This document shows, piece by piece, positions 11,250 to 21,860 of a stretch of 64,000 nucleotides of DNA (its first letter is position 1; each line of letters starts with the position of its first letter). The notes below the pieces were generated by a model. The model saw only the letters and a list, made by a program, of their open reading frames with translations. It was not told where the DNA came from and made no database searches. The DNA lies in contig JACLAT010000046.1 in the NCBI GenBank assembly GCA_018105865.1, positions 1 through 64,000 of the forward strand, given 5' to 3'. Origin of the DNA: Metaphire vulgaris (lineage: Eukaryota > Annelida > Clitellata > Crassiclitellata > Megascolecidae). Made by a program: the position numbers and the translations under genes.

Positions 11250-11745
11250 TCCTTTATGGAGGATTTCGAGTATTATTATACCTTCTGGTATTTTCAATCG
11301 TTGGTATTTATGTACAGTATGTTCAGACGTTGGTATTCATGTTCAATATCTGCACCAACTAAGATTTCGCTTGCACGCAGTTGACAAGAATTAGAAGGAA
11401 GGGAACAATCAAAGTGCTTATAATGTCACCAATGTTTTCAATTGAGCTAGTCTAACGCAGTTTTTACTCGGCATCGAATGAACTAAAATATTTCATTTCT
11501 GATTCTTAGTGTACAGTGCATCATTTTTCAGCGTCGATTGTTATCGACATTTTGGATTTATTCTGACTTGAAGATATGTCATGCTTATTGCCACTATGAC
11601 ATCATCATTAACTTTCCGTGTCATTAATCAATAGGTCTATGCTTATTATAGCTAATGTCATGAAGAGCTGCATTCGACTCAACACCGGCCTAGATGTTAC
11701 AGTATTTGTTTCGACCATCCGTTTCGATTTCATTGTTTCAAATAG

Positions 11746-11841
11746 GTTTTCAAAGACGCAAAGATGGGAGCGTGAATTTCTATCAAACCTGGACAGGATA
11801 CGCTAATGGCTTTGGAAATTTACTCGGAGAATTTTGGATCG
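11746..11841 (+). CDS. fibrinogen-related domain exon 2
   Basis: Acceptor TTTCAAATAG, then in phase 1 [20 protein letters not shown] and [12 protein letters not shown], then donor G|GTCAGT. This is the conserved FQRR.DGSV.F...W..Y..GFG....EFWLGN core of FReDs. The 96-base exon has the same size and phase pattern (1-1) as in other animal FReD genes. It is too short to show as a standalone frame but matches the family almost residue for residue. Confidence 0.88.
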
Positions 11842-12198
11842 GTCAGTTACAGCTTCTCAATGTGTTCAGTTGATTTCGATTATCTAGACGTAAACGATGA
11901 ACATTAAGCATTTGAAGTTTGACTTTTAATGAAAGAAAGTATCTTTGAAATCTTGTTCATTCGTGCAAACTATGTGGCAGAAGAAAGTCCATTGGTAATG
12001 GGAAGTCGTCGTAAATACTACTGCTAAGTAGGTAAACGTAGGTCCCGTACTCGTGTTCGGGTGTTGGGGCCCAGTAGTTATCTGCAGTATGGTCTATGCA
12101 AGCAGCGACGTAGGTGCTATAATTTCCCAGACACGTTTTACCTCGCAGACAGACTCTTTCATTTAAGGATCACATTAATACACAATTATTTGTTATTA

Positions 12199-12703
12199 TC
12201 TATAATATTAAGATCCTTATCTGTATGTCTTTCTGTCTGTTACCTTCAAGCGTTCTGATTGGTTGATGACTATTGGTAGACGGTTTAGACCGTTTAGTCC
12301 GTACGACGCGATGTGTTGGTGGACGATGTTCGAAGACGACGTTGCTATTGGTAACAATTGTTCGTAGAATCGTAGTTTAACACGGTTTAGTCGAGCCATT
12401 GCAGCGTCAGAGGGGTGGGCGTGCGACGACGTTGCTATTGGTAACAATTGTTCTTAGCTTGAGGATCTTAACGTACATTTTAACGTACACAAAAATACGT
12501 GTACAGCGTCACAAATGGCCACAGTTGCGTGATTTTAACGTACATAGGCCTAATTATTACGTGGCGCAGAGCTTGGCTAGGTGGCGATCATTGAAATGTT
12601 GTTCAGCATGAATTCAATGATTGGGTATTAGGTATAGGTATTGGATTAGTATTATCTTGCACTGCGAGCGAAGCGAGCGCGAGCGAAGCGAGCATCTTTC
12701 TAG
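12199..12703 (+). mobile_element. Helitron-like non-autonomous element, copy 1
   Basis: It starts TCTATAATATTAAGATCC after an A and ends TTTCTAG before a T, as expected for Helitrons (5' TC, 3' CTRR, insertion between A and T, no target duplication). The GC-rich block GCGAGCGAAGCGAGC lies just inside the 3' end. The same sequence occurs at about 21861-22277. In this copy a segment around GACGTTGCTATTGGTAACA is duplicated (12336 and 12427). No RepHel protein is encoded. Confidence 0.7.
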
Positions 12704-13173
12704 TTAATTATTATTATTATTATCTTGACAATTTATATAGCGCTATAAGATAGCTTGATGCCAAAAGCAAGAACGCTTTAAAATAAATGGAAATGAAATG
12801 TTAAATAGATATATCTTCAGCGCAACTTTGGTAACATTACTGACGTGTCCCACGAACAATTGCTTTGATAGTTTCCATATAGGCCTAAAGCAATTAATTA
12901 TTTTCACTCATCAGATTTCTTTGACATCTAATTTTCACTGATGATGGGCATGTATGGGTCCTGTATCATTTGCTATCGCGCCCAGAAACAAGTTTTCACC
13001 CATTTTTTAAAATTACATTTGAAGACATACACAAACCTGTATACGAAAACATGTTAAGCGCTATCGCATTGATTTAAAACATTTGAGTCTCAGTTAGTGT
13101 GCTGTCCATCGACGAGATTATCTTTTTTGGCACACGTCATGCACTCTTCTTTCGTTGTACATGGAACTTTTAG

Positions 13174-13338
13174 GAAACGAAGCTCTATACGCTCTGACAA
13201 ATGCCTTCAAATACAAACTGCGCGTTGAACTCGAGGATTGGGCTGGACAGAAAGGCTACGCAGAATATTCGACCTTCCAGGTAGCTTCATCCGCTTACAA
13301 CTATAGACTGGCCATATCCGGATACAGCGGGAATGCAG
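13174..13338 (+). CDS. fibrinogen-related domain exon 3
   Basis: Acceptor GAACTTTTAG in phase 1, then (G)NEALYALTNAFKYKLRVEL, EDWAGQKGYAEYSTFQVAS and NYRLAISGYSGNAG, then donor G|GTAAAG in phase 1. This is the central FReD segment (GN..I..LT....L.V.LEDW.G...YA.Y..F.V....NYRL...GYSG.AG). The following exon, which carries the Ca2+ and ligand-binding FST.D.D....NCA....GAWW block, was not found in the next 12 kb. The domain is therefore truncated here, or its last exon is beyond repeats or decayed. Confidence 0.88.
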
Positions 13339-13516
13339 GTAAAGTTTTCGGACATCAGGATGATCGAAATTGTACAGTATATATAGTGCCTACGTTTCCA
13401 CATATCTTTGCTTTGGTATAGATGATGATTTCAACGCCACGGCAATCATATTTCTGAAAACAGCACGGTGTATTGTATTGTATACTGGACTAATTATATA
13501 ACTGTATAACCGAAAT

Positions 13517-13915
13517 ATGAAAAAACGATTGGTCAAAAAACTGATCTGGCCAGTGACACTCTATGGATCAGAAACTTGGACGCTCAGAAAGAAAGACATA
13601 AAGAGATTAGAGGCATTCGAAATGTGGATCTGGCGAAGAATGGAAAAACTTAGCTGGACAGAAAAAGTAACAAACGAAGAAGTCTTGAGAGGTAGAAGAG
13701 AAGAAAAGCCTAATTAACACTATTCGTACAAGACAAAAGAAGTGGATAGGTCATGTTATGAGAGAAGAATCATGCCTACTAAGAGAAGTACTAGAAGGAA
13801 AGATGAATGGGAAAGCACAGAAAGGGCGACCAAGAACATCGATGCTGGAGTGGATGTTCAACACTACGGGGAAAAAACAAGTATTCAGCCCTGAAGATAA
13901 AAGCTCAAGATAGAG
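13517..13915 (+). pseudogene. LINE reverse transcriptase C-terminal fragment
   Basis: The strand reads VTLYGSETWTLRKKDIKRL, EAFEMWIWRRMEKLSWT and, after a frameshift, KKWIGHVMREESCL and EGKMNGKAQKGRP. This is the recognisable post-catalytic tail of LINE-type endonuclease/reverse transcriptases, usually near the protein C-terminus. The upstream RT core is absent (5'-truncated copy), and a GTAA microsatellite follows at 13979. Confidence 0.8.
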
Positions 13916-13978
13916 AAGAGAGTGGCGACGCTGGAGTATGGAACCTGTCTTTGGACAGAGCACCTGAAGAAGAAGAAG

Positions 13979-14048
<70 letters not shown>
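13979..14048. repeat. (GTAA)n microsatellite
   Basis: About 17 tandem GTAA units directly after the retroelement fragment, plausibly grown from its 3' tail. Confidence 0.95.
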
Positions 14049-14049
<1 letters not shown>

Positions 14050-14505
14050 AGAACGTCAAGATTATAGTGGTAACTTGTCTAAAAGACTGCGCGAACACTT
14101 TAAACTAAATTAAACTAAGTAGCTAGTCTTAAAAAGCCAAGAAGAAGCATAACATAACCAAAGACGAGGGCGATTTACATAAACAGATTGCTTTTCGGTC
14201 GTTTTTTTTTTAAATGGGCCGAACGTTGATGCCTTTATTTCAGTTGGGATGGCATTCCAGAAAAGCGGTCCATCGCGAGAGAAGGCGCGTACACCAAGAG
14301 TAGGAATTTTAAGCCGCCTCCGGACAGCGTGCTTGAGAGGACGATGGTCTCAGTGTCAACCGTCTGTGTCACTGGCGGGTGTTAGTAGTTGCGTCAGGTA
14401 ATCCGCACAGGCTTGGCCGGTGATGATGCCGTGATGTATCTGCATACACTGTACATGCTAAATCTACGGTACACCTGCGCTTTAGAGAAAACGGATATAC
14501 TGTAG

Positions 14506-14594
14506 GCTGCAAAGCTGGAAGCATTCGAAATGTCGCCATGGAGGAAGTTGGGAAAGATTAAGTGGACAGACAAGAACTCAAAAGAGTAGTCCAC
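14506..14594 (+). pseudogene. short LINE tail fragment
   Basis: Reads KLEAFEMSPWRKLGKIKWTD then a stop. It matches the KRLEAFEMWIWRRMEKLSWT block of the fragment at 13517, so it is a second remnant of the same family. Confidence 0.6.
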
Positions 14595-14867
14595 AATTGG
14601 CGTCAGAACAGAGATCGCTGATTAAAACCATAGAAGAAGACAAGGAACTGTATCGGATAAGTGTTGAGCGGAGAACCTTTGTCTAAAACAATCATTTGCG
14701 CCAGGATAAAGAACAAAAGGAAGACCGATGTCAATGCTATTAGATTGGATGATGAGAACAGATGCACAACAGCAGAAAACCAATGCAAAAATCAAATAAG
14801 ATACAAAGCACAAAGAGGAATGAAACAATGGAGCCCTAAACCTGTCTCAATGCAGAGAACATGATGA

Positions 14868-14901
14868 TGTTGATGAAGATTATGATGAAGATTATGATGA
14901 A

Positions 14902-14955
<54 letters not shown>
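14868..14955. repeat. (GAT)n microsatellite
   Basis: Trinucleotide array, interrupted at its left side. Confidence 0.9.
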
Positions 14956-15309
14956 ATTTCAAAGGCTGAATATTAATCTGAGTGAAGAAATTATAATTAT
15001 TTTAATCTTTTTTTCTTAGAAAAGATGTCTATTTGGGGTCGAATTGATAGCTAAAATTTCAGAAAAATTCTTTAACTTTCTTGTTTCATGTATTGCGAAA
15101 CATGAAGTAATTTTCTTCTTACTTTCGTTTTGGCGTTCCCTGGCATGAATTTGGAGACGAGTGTTCCCAAAATGTTTTAGATCTCCACAGTTAACGTAGA
15201 CTCTATTCTGATTTTCATCATTGCTATAAAAATGCTATAAAAATGCACCAACAAAGTGTACTGGTTTTTCAAAATTTTCAAAATTTCTTCATTGACTGTT
15301 AATTATAGA

Positions 15310-15360
15310 TTGAAAGCAACTGGATACAGCGAGGATGTTGGTGAAGTTTTCAGACATTAG
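15310..15360 (+). pseudogene. decayed copy of the end of FReD exon 3
   Basis: LKATGYSEDVGEVFRH then stop aligns with the RLAISGYSGNAG|KVFGH sequence at 13309-13358, including the intron bases that follow the donor in exon 3. It is a partial duplicate that has lost the GT donor context (GGTGAAG instead of GGTAAAG). Confidence 0.45.
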
Positions 15361-15362
15361 AA

Positions 15363-16100
15363 ATATCGAAACCCTAATTCCTATTTTGTTCTTCATCTTC
15401 GCTTTCGGACTATAACAGATGGAGATTGCCATTACGCTTTGGAGCGACAATTTCCCGATAGAATGGTGTAATAATTGAATGGCGCTAAAGAAGTTTTTAA
15501 GTTAAGTAAATAAGTAAGACGAAATTTCTATAGCGCTGCCCGAAAGCTTGGCGCAGTGCATTGGCTTATTCACACCACAAGCGCTCAATCTCGGAGAAAT
15601 CCATAGTCCGTAATCCGTATAGTCCGTGGTGGTCGAGGTTGTAGAGGTCCAGGCAGTCAGTCGCAGCAGAGTATTTTTATGGAGGATGACAACAAGATTT
15701 GCAGCGGGTACAATGCAGGCCTAAAGTAAGGATTTCGCCATAGGATTTCTTGAAAAGAATAGTCTTAGGCTAGTTTGTTTTCGTAAAGTTAGTTGCTCAA
15801 CCATCCTCGAAGTCCTTTCCTCGTTCCCATTACTGTTTTATGCGTTGATTCAATAGATAGAGCAGGCCATGAGTGATTTCTTACGATACTAAAACATCGC
15901 CTGGTACTATTCTTCCCTTGAGTCGCTGCGTGAACTGAAGCAGTCTACAATTTGATCACTTCCCTTTCTGTTTCCTGTTTCATACTCTGCCTTGCTGCTT
16001 CTCCGCTTCTACTAGTATTCTAACCAAATGAAATTTCTCTGGAAATGACATTGCCCGTCTCACCAGTAAACTTTGGTGGTAGCTATTTCAACGCCACCGC
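15363..16100. other. non-coding with dispersed repeat fragment
   Basis: No gene seen. Positions 15505-15660 carry a diverged member of the dispersed TTTCTATAGCGC repeat, also seen near 8235, 49685 and 58750. Confidence 0.4.
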
Positions 16101-16103
16101 AGA

Positions 16104-16830
16104 CAGTGGCGTCGCCCGGAATTTTTGGTTGGGGGGGGGCAAAGGGGTTAGAGTGTCAGATTCCTTACCCCCCTGACCCCCCCTTTCACAGAAAACTTTA
16201 TCACCGGATTTGCGCGAATCTGGTAGATGGTCTGGGGCAGGATGGGGGGCACTTGCCCCCATTTGGCCCCCCGTGGCAACAGCTAGTGCCTGTTTGACAT
16301 TGGACAATGCAAGGATTATTGCTACAGTAGGGTATAGATATGCAAAATTCAGAAGAGTGATGAAACAAATTAAAACCACATTTTCGTGTGTCCCCATCTT
16401 AGTTGAGTCAAACCGTACTAGAATTGTCAATATATTCTGCCTCAATTTTATTCTAGAGCATTCGAAATGCCCCGAAAAATGATGAACCATTTGAAACGAC
16501 ACTATACAAAGTCTTTCAGAAATCTGTTCTCTGTCAAATGTCTTAAAAAAATCGAACGAGGGATAAGAAGGGGTTTAAGAGAGCTGGTTTCTTGTAAGAC
16601 AAGTTCTATAGAAAACAAAAATATTATATAATTGATAGCCTGTTTGCAGTGGCGTCGAAAGGAATTTTTGGTTGGGGGGCAAAAGGGCTACCGTGTCAGA
16701 TTCCTTACCCACCGCTGACCCCACCCCACACAGAAAACTTGTTCACCGGATTTGCGCGAATCTGGTAGGTGGTCTGGGGCAGGTTGGGGCACTTGCCCCC
16801 ATTTGCCCCCCCCCCGTGGCGACGCTAGTG
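16104..16830. mobile_element. composite hAT-like element with 8-bp target duplication
   Basis: The 8-bp duplication ACCGCAGA flanks the whole block (16096-16103, 16831-16838). The outer ends are CAGTGGCGTCGCC and GGCGACGCTAGTG. Inside are two near copies of one short MITE, each starting CAGTGGCGTCG and GGAATTTTTGGTTGGGG (16104-16290 and 16648-16830). Between them is a member of the roughly 330-bp repeat family also found at 23.9-24.5 kb. Confidence 0.75.
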
Positions 16831-16961
16831 ACCGCAGAATAAGCGACTGAGAATAAGCAACTGTAACGGCGAGACCCGCTTTATAGAAAAGCGCTTTAGA
16901 AATTCACGAAATCTTTACTTACCTACGTACTAGTAATTAGCATCATTCAATCTACATTACT

Positions 16962-17258
16962 GGGCGGAAAGTTAGTAGAGTGGTAACAGCGTTGGACAAT
17001 GGAGCAGAAGGTCGCGGGTTCAACTCCCACGGAGCCCTAAGGTCGACTCAGCCTTTTTCGCCAGATGGCGATGGCAAATGAGTAGCGGATTAATCCGCGA
17101 AGTAAACAGGCGCGTTGCATGAGAACACTGGCCCCGTATCATGTAACCTTGCACCAGTCGCATGGCTGAGGGCCTTGGTAACGGAGATCAGCGCCGCCCT
17201 ATGAGCCTTGAGGTTAGCCTTGAGTGCTCGGGAAGGACTTTACTTTTTACTTTACTTT
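16962..17258 (+). mobile_element. tRNA-derived SINE with 13-bp target duplication
   Basis: The head has tRNA-like polymerase III promoter boxes (A box near TTAGTAGAGTGG, B box GGTCGCGGGTTCAACTCCC). The tail is a CTTTACTTT repeat. The perfect 13-base direct repeat AATCTACATTACT at 16949-16961 and 17259-17271 marks a LINE-mobilised insertion. Confidence 0.85.
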
Positions 17259-17776
17259 AATCTACATTACTACGAGAAGATAAAAGATGAATTTTGTTCA
17301 AAGAAAAAAGAAAGAACGACAGAATGATTGGATTTACTTGACGAGATCCGGATAGAACTGTTCGTCCTAAATCCCGTACAGTGACGTCGTGACGTAAAGT
17401 CTTTTCCCGTCGAGACTCAACTGCATCATCTGAGCTCCTCCCTCCACCCTCTTTCCGTTCAAGATCAAAGGATCCGGTTGATCCTATTATAGAAACATTT
17501 CACGTTAGATCATCAGACAAGATCGTACATGCACGACTTACTTACTTCTACGAGCTTCCATCTTCAGTCAAAACGCAAGCTTTAAAACAGGTTTCATTTC
17601 ACGCATATGTCATGCAATGAGTGGCCCACCTAAGAGGGGGGGTGGTCCACCAGAGATGCGCAACGTCCCGTGCGCCAAAATGTCAATTGCGACACTGTAT
17701 GATAAAGAATACCCAGACCCAGTGTTAGAGTGGTTTTCACACAGGTTTACTTAGCCTACTAAACCACTTAAAATCA

Positions 17777-17779
<3 letters not shown>

Positions 17780-17839
<60 letters not shown>

Positions 17840-17842
17840 TTT
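17780..17842. repeat. (ATT)n then (ATTT)n microsatellite
   Basis: Tandem tri- and tetranucleotides. Confidence 0.95.
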
Positions 17843-17939
17843 CTTATATTTGAGATCTGACATCAGTCCGTCGCTATCTCTAAGGATTTCGTTATCAAGA
17901 CAAATATCTCCAAGCATTCAAATGATTTGCGTATAGAAG

Positions 17940-18212
17940 CAGTGGCGGTTCCACGTTGGAGATGACTGGGGGGATGCACCTCCCGCCCCCATCGAGTTTT
18001 TTGGGTTGTCATCGACGTTTGACGTTTGGTATCTGTCTACAAAACAGAGCTGATGACCTGTTTTGCCTGTCAGCCTTTTTCAGTAAATCTTATAATTTTA
18101 TGTTTGTCGGGGAAAACACTCAATGGCCTTTTGGGATTTCATTTTATCCCCCGCTACCAACTTCCTAAAAATTCCTTGCATCCTCCACGAAGAATTCTTG
18201 GAACCGCCACTG
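17940..18212. mobile_element. hAT-like MITE, CAGTGGCGGTTCCA ends
   Basis: Inverted termini CAGTGGCGGTTCCA and TGGAACCGCCACTG. The interior contains GATGACCTGTTTTGCCTGTC, a variant of the shared subterminal motif. A TTAA-type microelement abuts its right end at 18213, which hides any target duplication. A related half copy is at about 55690-55745. Confidence 0.75.
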
Positions 18213-18292
18213 TTAACCCCTTAACTGTGTATTTAACTGTAACTCAATGTAAAATGGACGGATATATCCGGGATCTCCAGTTAAGGGGTTAA
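18213..18292. mobile_element. 80-bp TTAA microelement, copy 1
   Basis: Starts TTAACCCCTTAACTG and ends CAGTTAAGGGGTTAA as inverted repeats, with TTAA at both edges, as expected for piggyBac-type target choice. Three near-identical copies lie at 23717, 24882 and 25145. Confidence 0.8.
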
Positions 18293-18308
18293 TAGACCTA
18301 CAGTGTAC

Positions 18309-18478
18309 CTTGCAGTAAGTTCCCGACTCAGGGTCGGCGTCGACCGTCGCCAGATAATCCGGTTTGTCTTTGTCGAGAATTGGACAGAGGACGTACAACA
18401 GCTTTTCCCTCGGTCCGTGTTGCATCGCATCCAATGGGGTGGCGTATCCAGGACCATGACAGCAGGACTTCTCGCCAC
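18309..18478 (-). CDS. SELENBP1: selenium-binding protein exon (N-terminal region)
   Basis: On the minus strand, acceptor TTTTTGCCACCAG is followed by GEKSCCHGPGYATPLDAMQH, GPREKLLYVLCPILDKD and KPDYLATVDADPESGTYCK, then donor AAG|GTACAC. This matches the start of animal SELENBP1/methanethiol oxidase (CGPGY.TPLEAM..GPREE..Y......PDYLATVD.DP....YC), including the CGPGY-type cysteine region. The protein oxidises methanethiol and binds selenium in the cytosol. Splice sites are intact and there are no stops. The next exons should lie at lower coordinates but were not recognised. A terminal exon of the same family sits at 25.4 kb, upstream on this strand, so this is either a second tandem copy or a displaced exon. 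Confidence 0.85.
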
Positions 18479-18632
18479 CTGGTGGCAAAAACAAAGCAGC
18501 CGCCAAATGTGACACATGAATATCAATAATACCGAAGCATTCGCCAGGTGGCTCCTCGATTTAAACTAAAACGACAATCTAAGGGTCTTTCTAAATCAAT
18601 CATTAAGATTTTATAGGCCTATTATTATATTC

Positions 18633-18922
18633 AGGGTGTGCAGGTGGAGCAGCGGTTAGCGCACTGGTCTGCCAATCCCGAGGTCCGTGGTTCAACTCCC
18701 GGCCGCGGCGGAAACTTTTCGGTTGTTTCTGTCCCAAGCGCCCCCATTCGACTCAACTGTGAATGAGTACATCGGGTGTTAACTCGGTGGAAGGAAAGGC
18801 GACGAGGGAAAGGCTGGCAATCCGCCCTCATTCAGCCCATTGCCATGTAAAACTGAAGGCGCTAACCCTTTGGTTCCCGACGGGTCCGCGATGGCCTATG
18901 GGTTGTACCGTTTTACCTTTTT
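18633..18922 (+). mobile_element. tRNA-derived SINE with 13-bp target duplication
   Basis: tRNA-like head with A box GGTTAGCGCACTGG and B box GGTCCGTGGTTCAACTCCC. The body (GTTGTTTCTGTCCCAAGCGC, AACTCGGTGGAAGGAAAGGC) is shared with the copy at 40190. The target duplication TATTATTATATTC flanks it at 18620-18632 and 18923-18935. Confidence 0.88.
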
Positions 18923-19224
18923 TATTATTATATTCGCTTTCTCGATTTTATTAATAACACTGGTCTACATTTTTAAAAAAATTTCTGCTGACCTAGGTAT
19001 TTTTGCTGATTTTACCCAATTGAGAGGTGCTGATTCCAGATATGAAGTCAAAAATTATGCAACACGTCAAATTTTTTCGCAAATTAGGAATGCTTAATTA
19101 AAGGTGTTAAAGTCAAACATAAGGGAAAATAGGAAATTCTGAAGAACCGATAACACGTAATATTTTTTATTCAGCCCAAAAATGAGTCTGTCTTCTAACC
19201 AAGAGAGCAATAAGAGCAATAGCT

Positions 19225-20150
19225 AGTTGCTTAAATTTAAGTTTTGAGAAAGGAATCTTCTTTTTTTGGATGCTCCGGTATAGTTATGGTCACAGTTGTC
19301 ACGCTGTAAACACCAGCAGTACTTAGTCTGCCATAATGTTCGAGTTCCATCTGCCTTGATATCTACGTTCCATGGTCTTGATGTCTTGATGGAAGCATTC
19401 TCCTTGTTCTTCACTCATAGCTCCAAGATTTGAAGTTCAGATAGCTATGAAAGAAATGCAACTTGACACTCATGTTTGCTCCCAGTCTTCGAAAAGCAAT
19501 CTTCGAATTTTTAACTGAAAGGTCATAATTCTCGACTCTTAAGTTGCCAAGTAAGTCAGTAATCAGGTCGCAAAAAGCATCTTGTCTACAACTATAACAT
19601 CCCATTGATTCAAAAAGTCCTTTGCTGTTGATGCAGTATACAAACTCCTCCTCCATATGGAAATGTTTGAAAAGATTCATTCTCTCTGCCATGATACATA
19701 AGCGTGGTTCCTGGGGCCAACACTGAACAGATTCTTTTCCTTCAGTCTTGAACCCAGTAACTCTGCTGACGACTTCGGCAGATCTAGGTCTCATATTAGG
19801 TCATTAAACTCAGCTTGGTTGAATGTTTGGTGCATTCCAGCGTCAACTTCTAAGGCCACGAAATCTTCGCAATCGGTGTCTGTTGACTGACAAAATTCAT
19901 CTTCGTAAGAAACTCCCAAAGTAGTGCAAATAGGTACAGGAACTTTGTCACAGTGAGCAACTGGTCTCAGAGCAGAGGGAGATTTGGGTACTGGATGGAA
20001 GATTTTGCCTTTGTGGACATGCCTGAAATATTTACCAGACAGAAGTAGCAGTCATCAACATGCATGGTTTCGAGGCTCTCGCCACACCATTGGAACTCCA
20101 AAGTTAAGACTTTTTCTCTGACCTTTAGTCACATTATGAACTGTCTGAGG
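19225..20150 (-). pseudogene. decayed TE-associated gene (GECFHQDI/RYQGRW family)
   Basis: The minus strand encodes, from high to low coordinates, a stretch around LSGKYFRHVHKGKIFHPVPKS, then a central block including FVYCINSKGLFESMGCY, then GECFHQDIKTMERRYQGRWN and ADYCW.LQRD after a one-base shift. From memory this C-terminal signature belongs to a large family of uncharacterised, often multicopy proteins in arthropods, cnidarians and fish that I regard as transposon-derived. Several frameshifts and stops (for example at MAD|TAA, about 19330) show it is dead. Confidence 0.6.
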
Positions 20151-20380
20151 CTTTCAACACATGTCCTGCACACTTTATGTGGTGCCCAAGGTTTTCCTGG
20201 TCACTCAATTTAACTGCGAAATATGCATGCTAAGCTTTATGCACAAATTCAGACACCTATCTCCTTTGTTTAGGTGTTGTAAAGCAACCTCAGATGTAGC
20301 AAAATTTGTCAGGATCATTCCTGCACTGCTCACGAAGTGTTCGGGTGCTGGGTGACATATTCCACAGAAAGCTAGTTAGA

Positions 20381-21000
20381 ATAGTTAAATTTACTGCGAC
20401 TTGTAAGCCTCATGAACGACTGAATGTTGCCGTCGGTTTCACGCTGCTTATATAGGCCTATATCCATAAAATGCTGACGTCTGCAGTTTAAAACTGCCTA
20501 TTAAACTGTTGTATTATTAAATAGTTATGCCCACTGCATATTAAGCATATCTTTTTGCACATCCTTAACTTTTTGCATATTCAATATAGCTAAAGAATTA
20601 TAATACATAATGCTACATTATTACAGTAAACAGTAAATCAGTAAACAGCGTTTTGCGGAAAAACTGGACGTGATAGGAGAAAATGGGTGTGATTTTTGGA
20701 TTCAGCACACCAAAATACATAAAGATCACATGTTGTCTTCAAGTCAGCAAAATTGACGTAGACCAGTGTAATTGTCTTTGCTCTTTGAATTGCTGATCTT
20801 AAAAATAGTTAATGAGTTCTAGATAAGTGGTGCCTGGTTTGTGGCAATGTGATTCCTTGTTCCCAGCGGCGGCCATAAGGAACTGGCAGCTGAGTTGCGT
20901 AACTATGACAAGACCCTGGAACAAGATCAGACACGGAATTCCAACTGCTAAAATAAACAAAGAATAATGATGATATTTCGTCAGAGTTAAGTTTAAAACA
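20381..21000. other. non-coding, no gene seen
   Basis: AT-rich sequence without recognisable exons or repeat ends. Confidence 0.4.
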
Positions 21001-21008
21001 GTTCCCAC

Positions 21009-21287
21009 CAGAGGCGGATCTAGGAGGGGCAAGGGGTACAGATGTCCCCGGACGCCGAGGTGGGGGGGCGCCAAATTGGTTTAAGGTAGTATGTTCCGCT
21101 ATGGGTGATGACCTTTTTTGCTTGTCAGGGTATTCGCGAAGTTGAATGAAGAATGAAGGGGTGCCAAAATGGGCAGAACGGCGCCCCTTTTTTTTACTTC
21201 TTATGATTTTCGTCAAGTTGATGGGGCGCCATCAGTAGGGGCCCTATGCTTTGTCCCCGGGCGCTGAACACCCTAGCTTCGCCCCTG
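21009..21287. mobile_element. hAT-like MITE, partly decayed target site
   Basis: Termini CAGAGGCGGATCTAGG and CCTAGCTTCGCCCCTG. The interior carries GATGACCTTTTTTGCTTGTC and GGGGCGCC blocks like the element at 1180. Flanks GTTCCCAC and TTTCTCAC agree at 6 of 8 positions, consistent with an aged duplication. Confidence 0.7.
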
Positions 21288-21860
21288 TTTCTCACTGAAT
21301 TTCGCGCTGGCGAACGTTCTATGCTCGTTGAAGACGCATGCTTCCATACAGGCCGAAGTCCGATTGAACAAGACCACGTGAGCAACTTTACAGTAAGTAG
21401 GGCGCTGCAAACCATTCTGAAACAAGCCCTTGAAGAAATGGCTTACGCTAGCGAAACGCCACAACATGTTCAACGACCAACTGACAATCTTAGAAATAGG
21501 CTAACAGGCGAGAGACAGACATTACGAGACTTTAATACGCAAACCTTTTCGCTTTCTGTCACCTGTCTGTTGCGAAAGTTCTTCTGTAGGCGCGCCTTGC
21601 AGCTCAGGGTCCACTGACCTTTATGCCTACTACCGGTTGCGTGTTGTTGTCTATGAACAACAGATATATGGAAAGCCTTTGGCTTAATTTTCAAAGCCCA
21701 TGAGTTTAAGAACATCGAAATGGCAACAAGAACAAGGATGGGTGTAAAGAGTAATTAGTTCTATAGAAGAGTCATGACAACGCATCGTATAATAATGGGC
21801 GCTGGGATTAGTTCGGCTCATCTAGACTCCAGAAGTATTTCAATAGATTTACCGTGTAAT

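Noticed and set aside
16962..17040. Possible tRNA gene (A and B boxes)
   Set aside because: It is the head of a SINE with target duplications and a long non-tRNA body; no complete cloverleaf was drawn.
21246..21617. A 123-codon + strand frame starting inside a MITE
   Set aside because: It begins in the right end of the hAT-like MITE and shows no recognisable domain.
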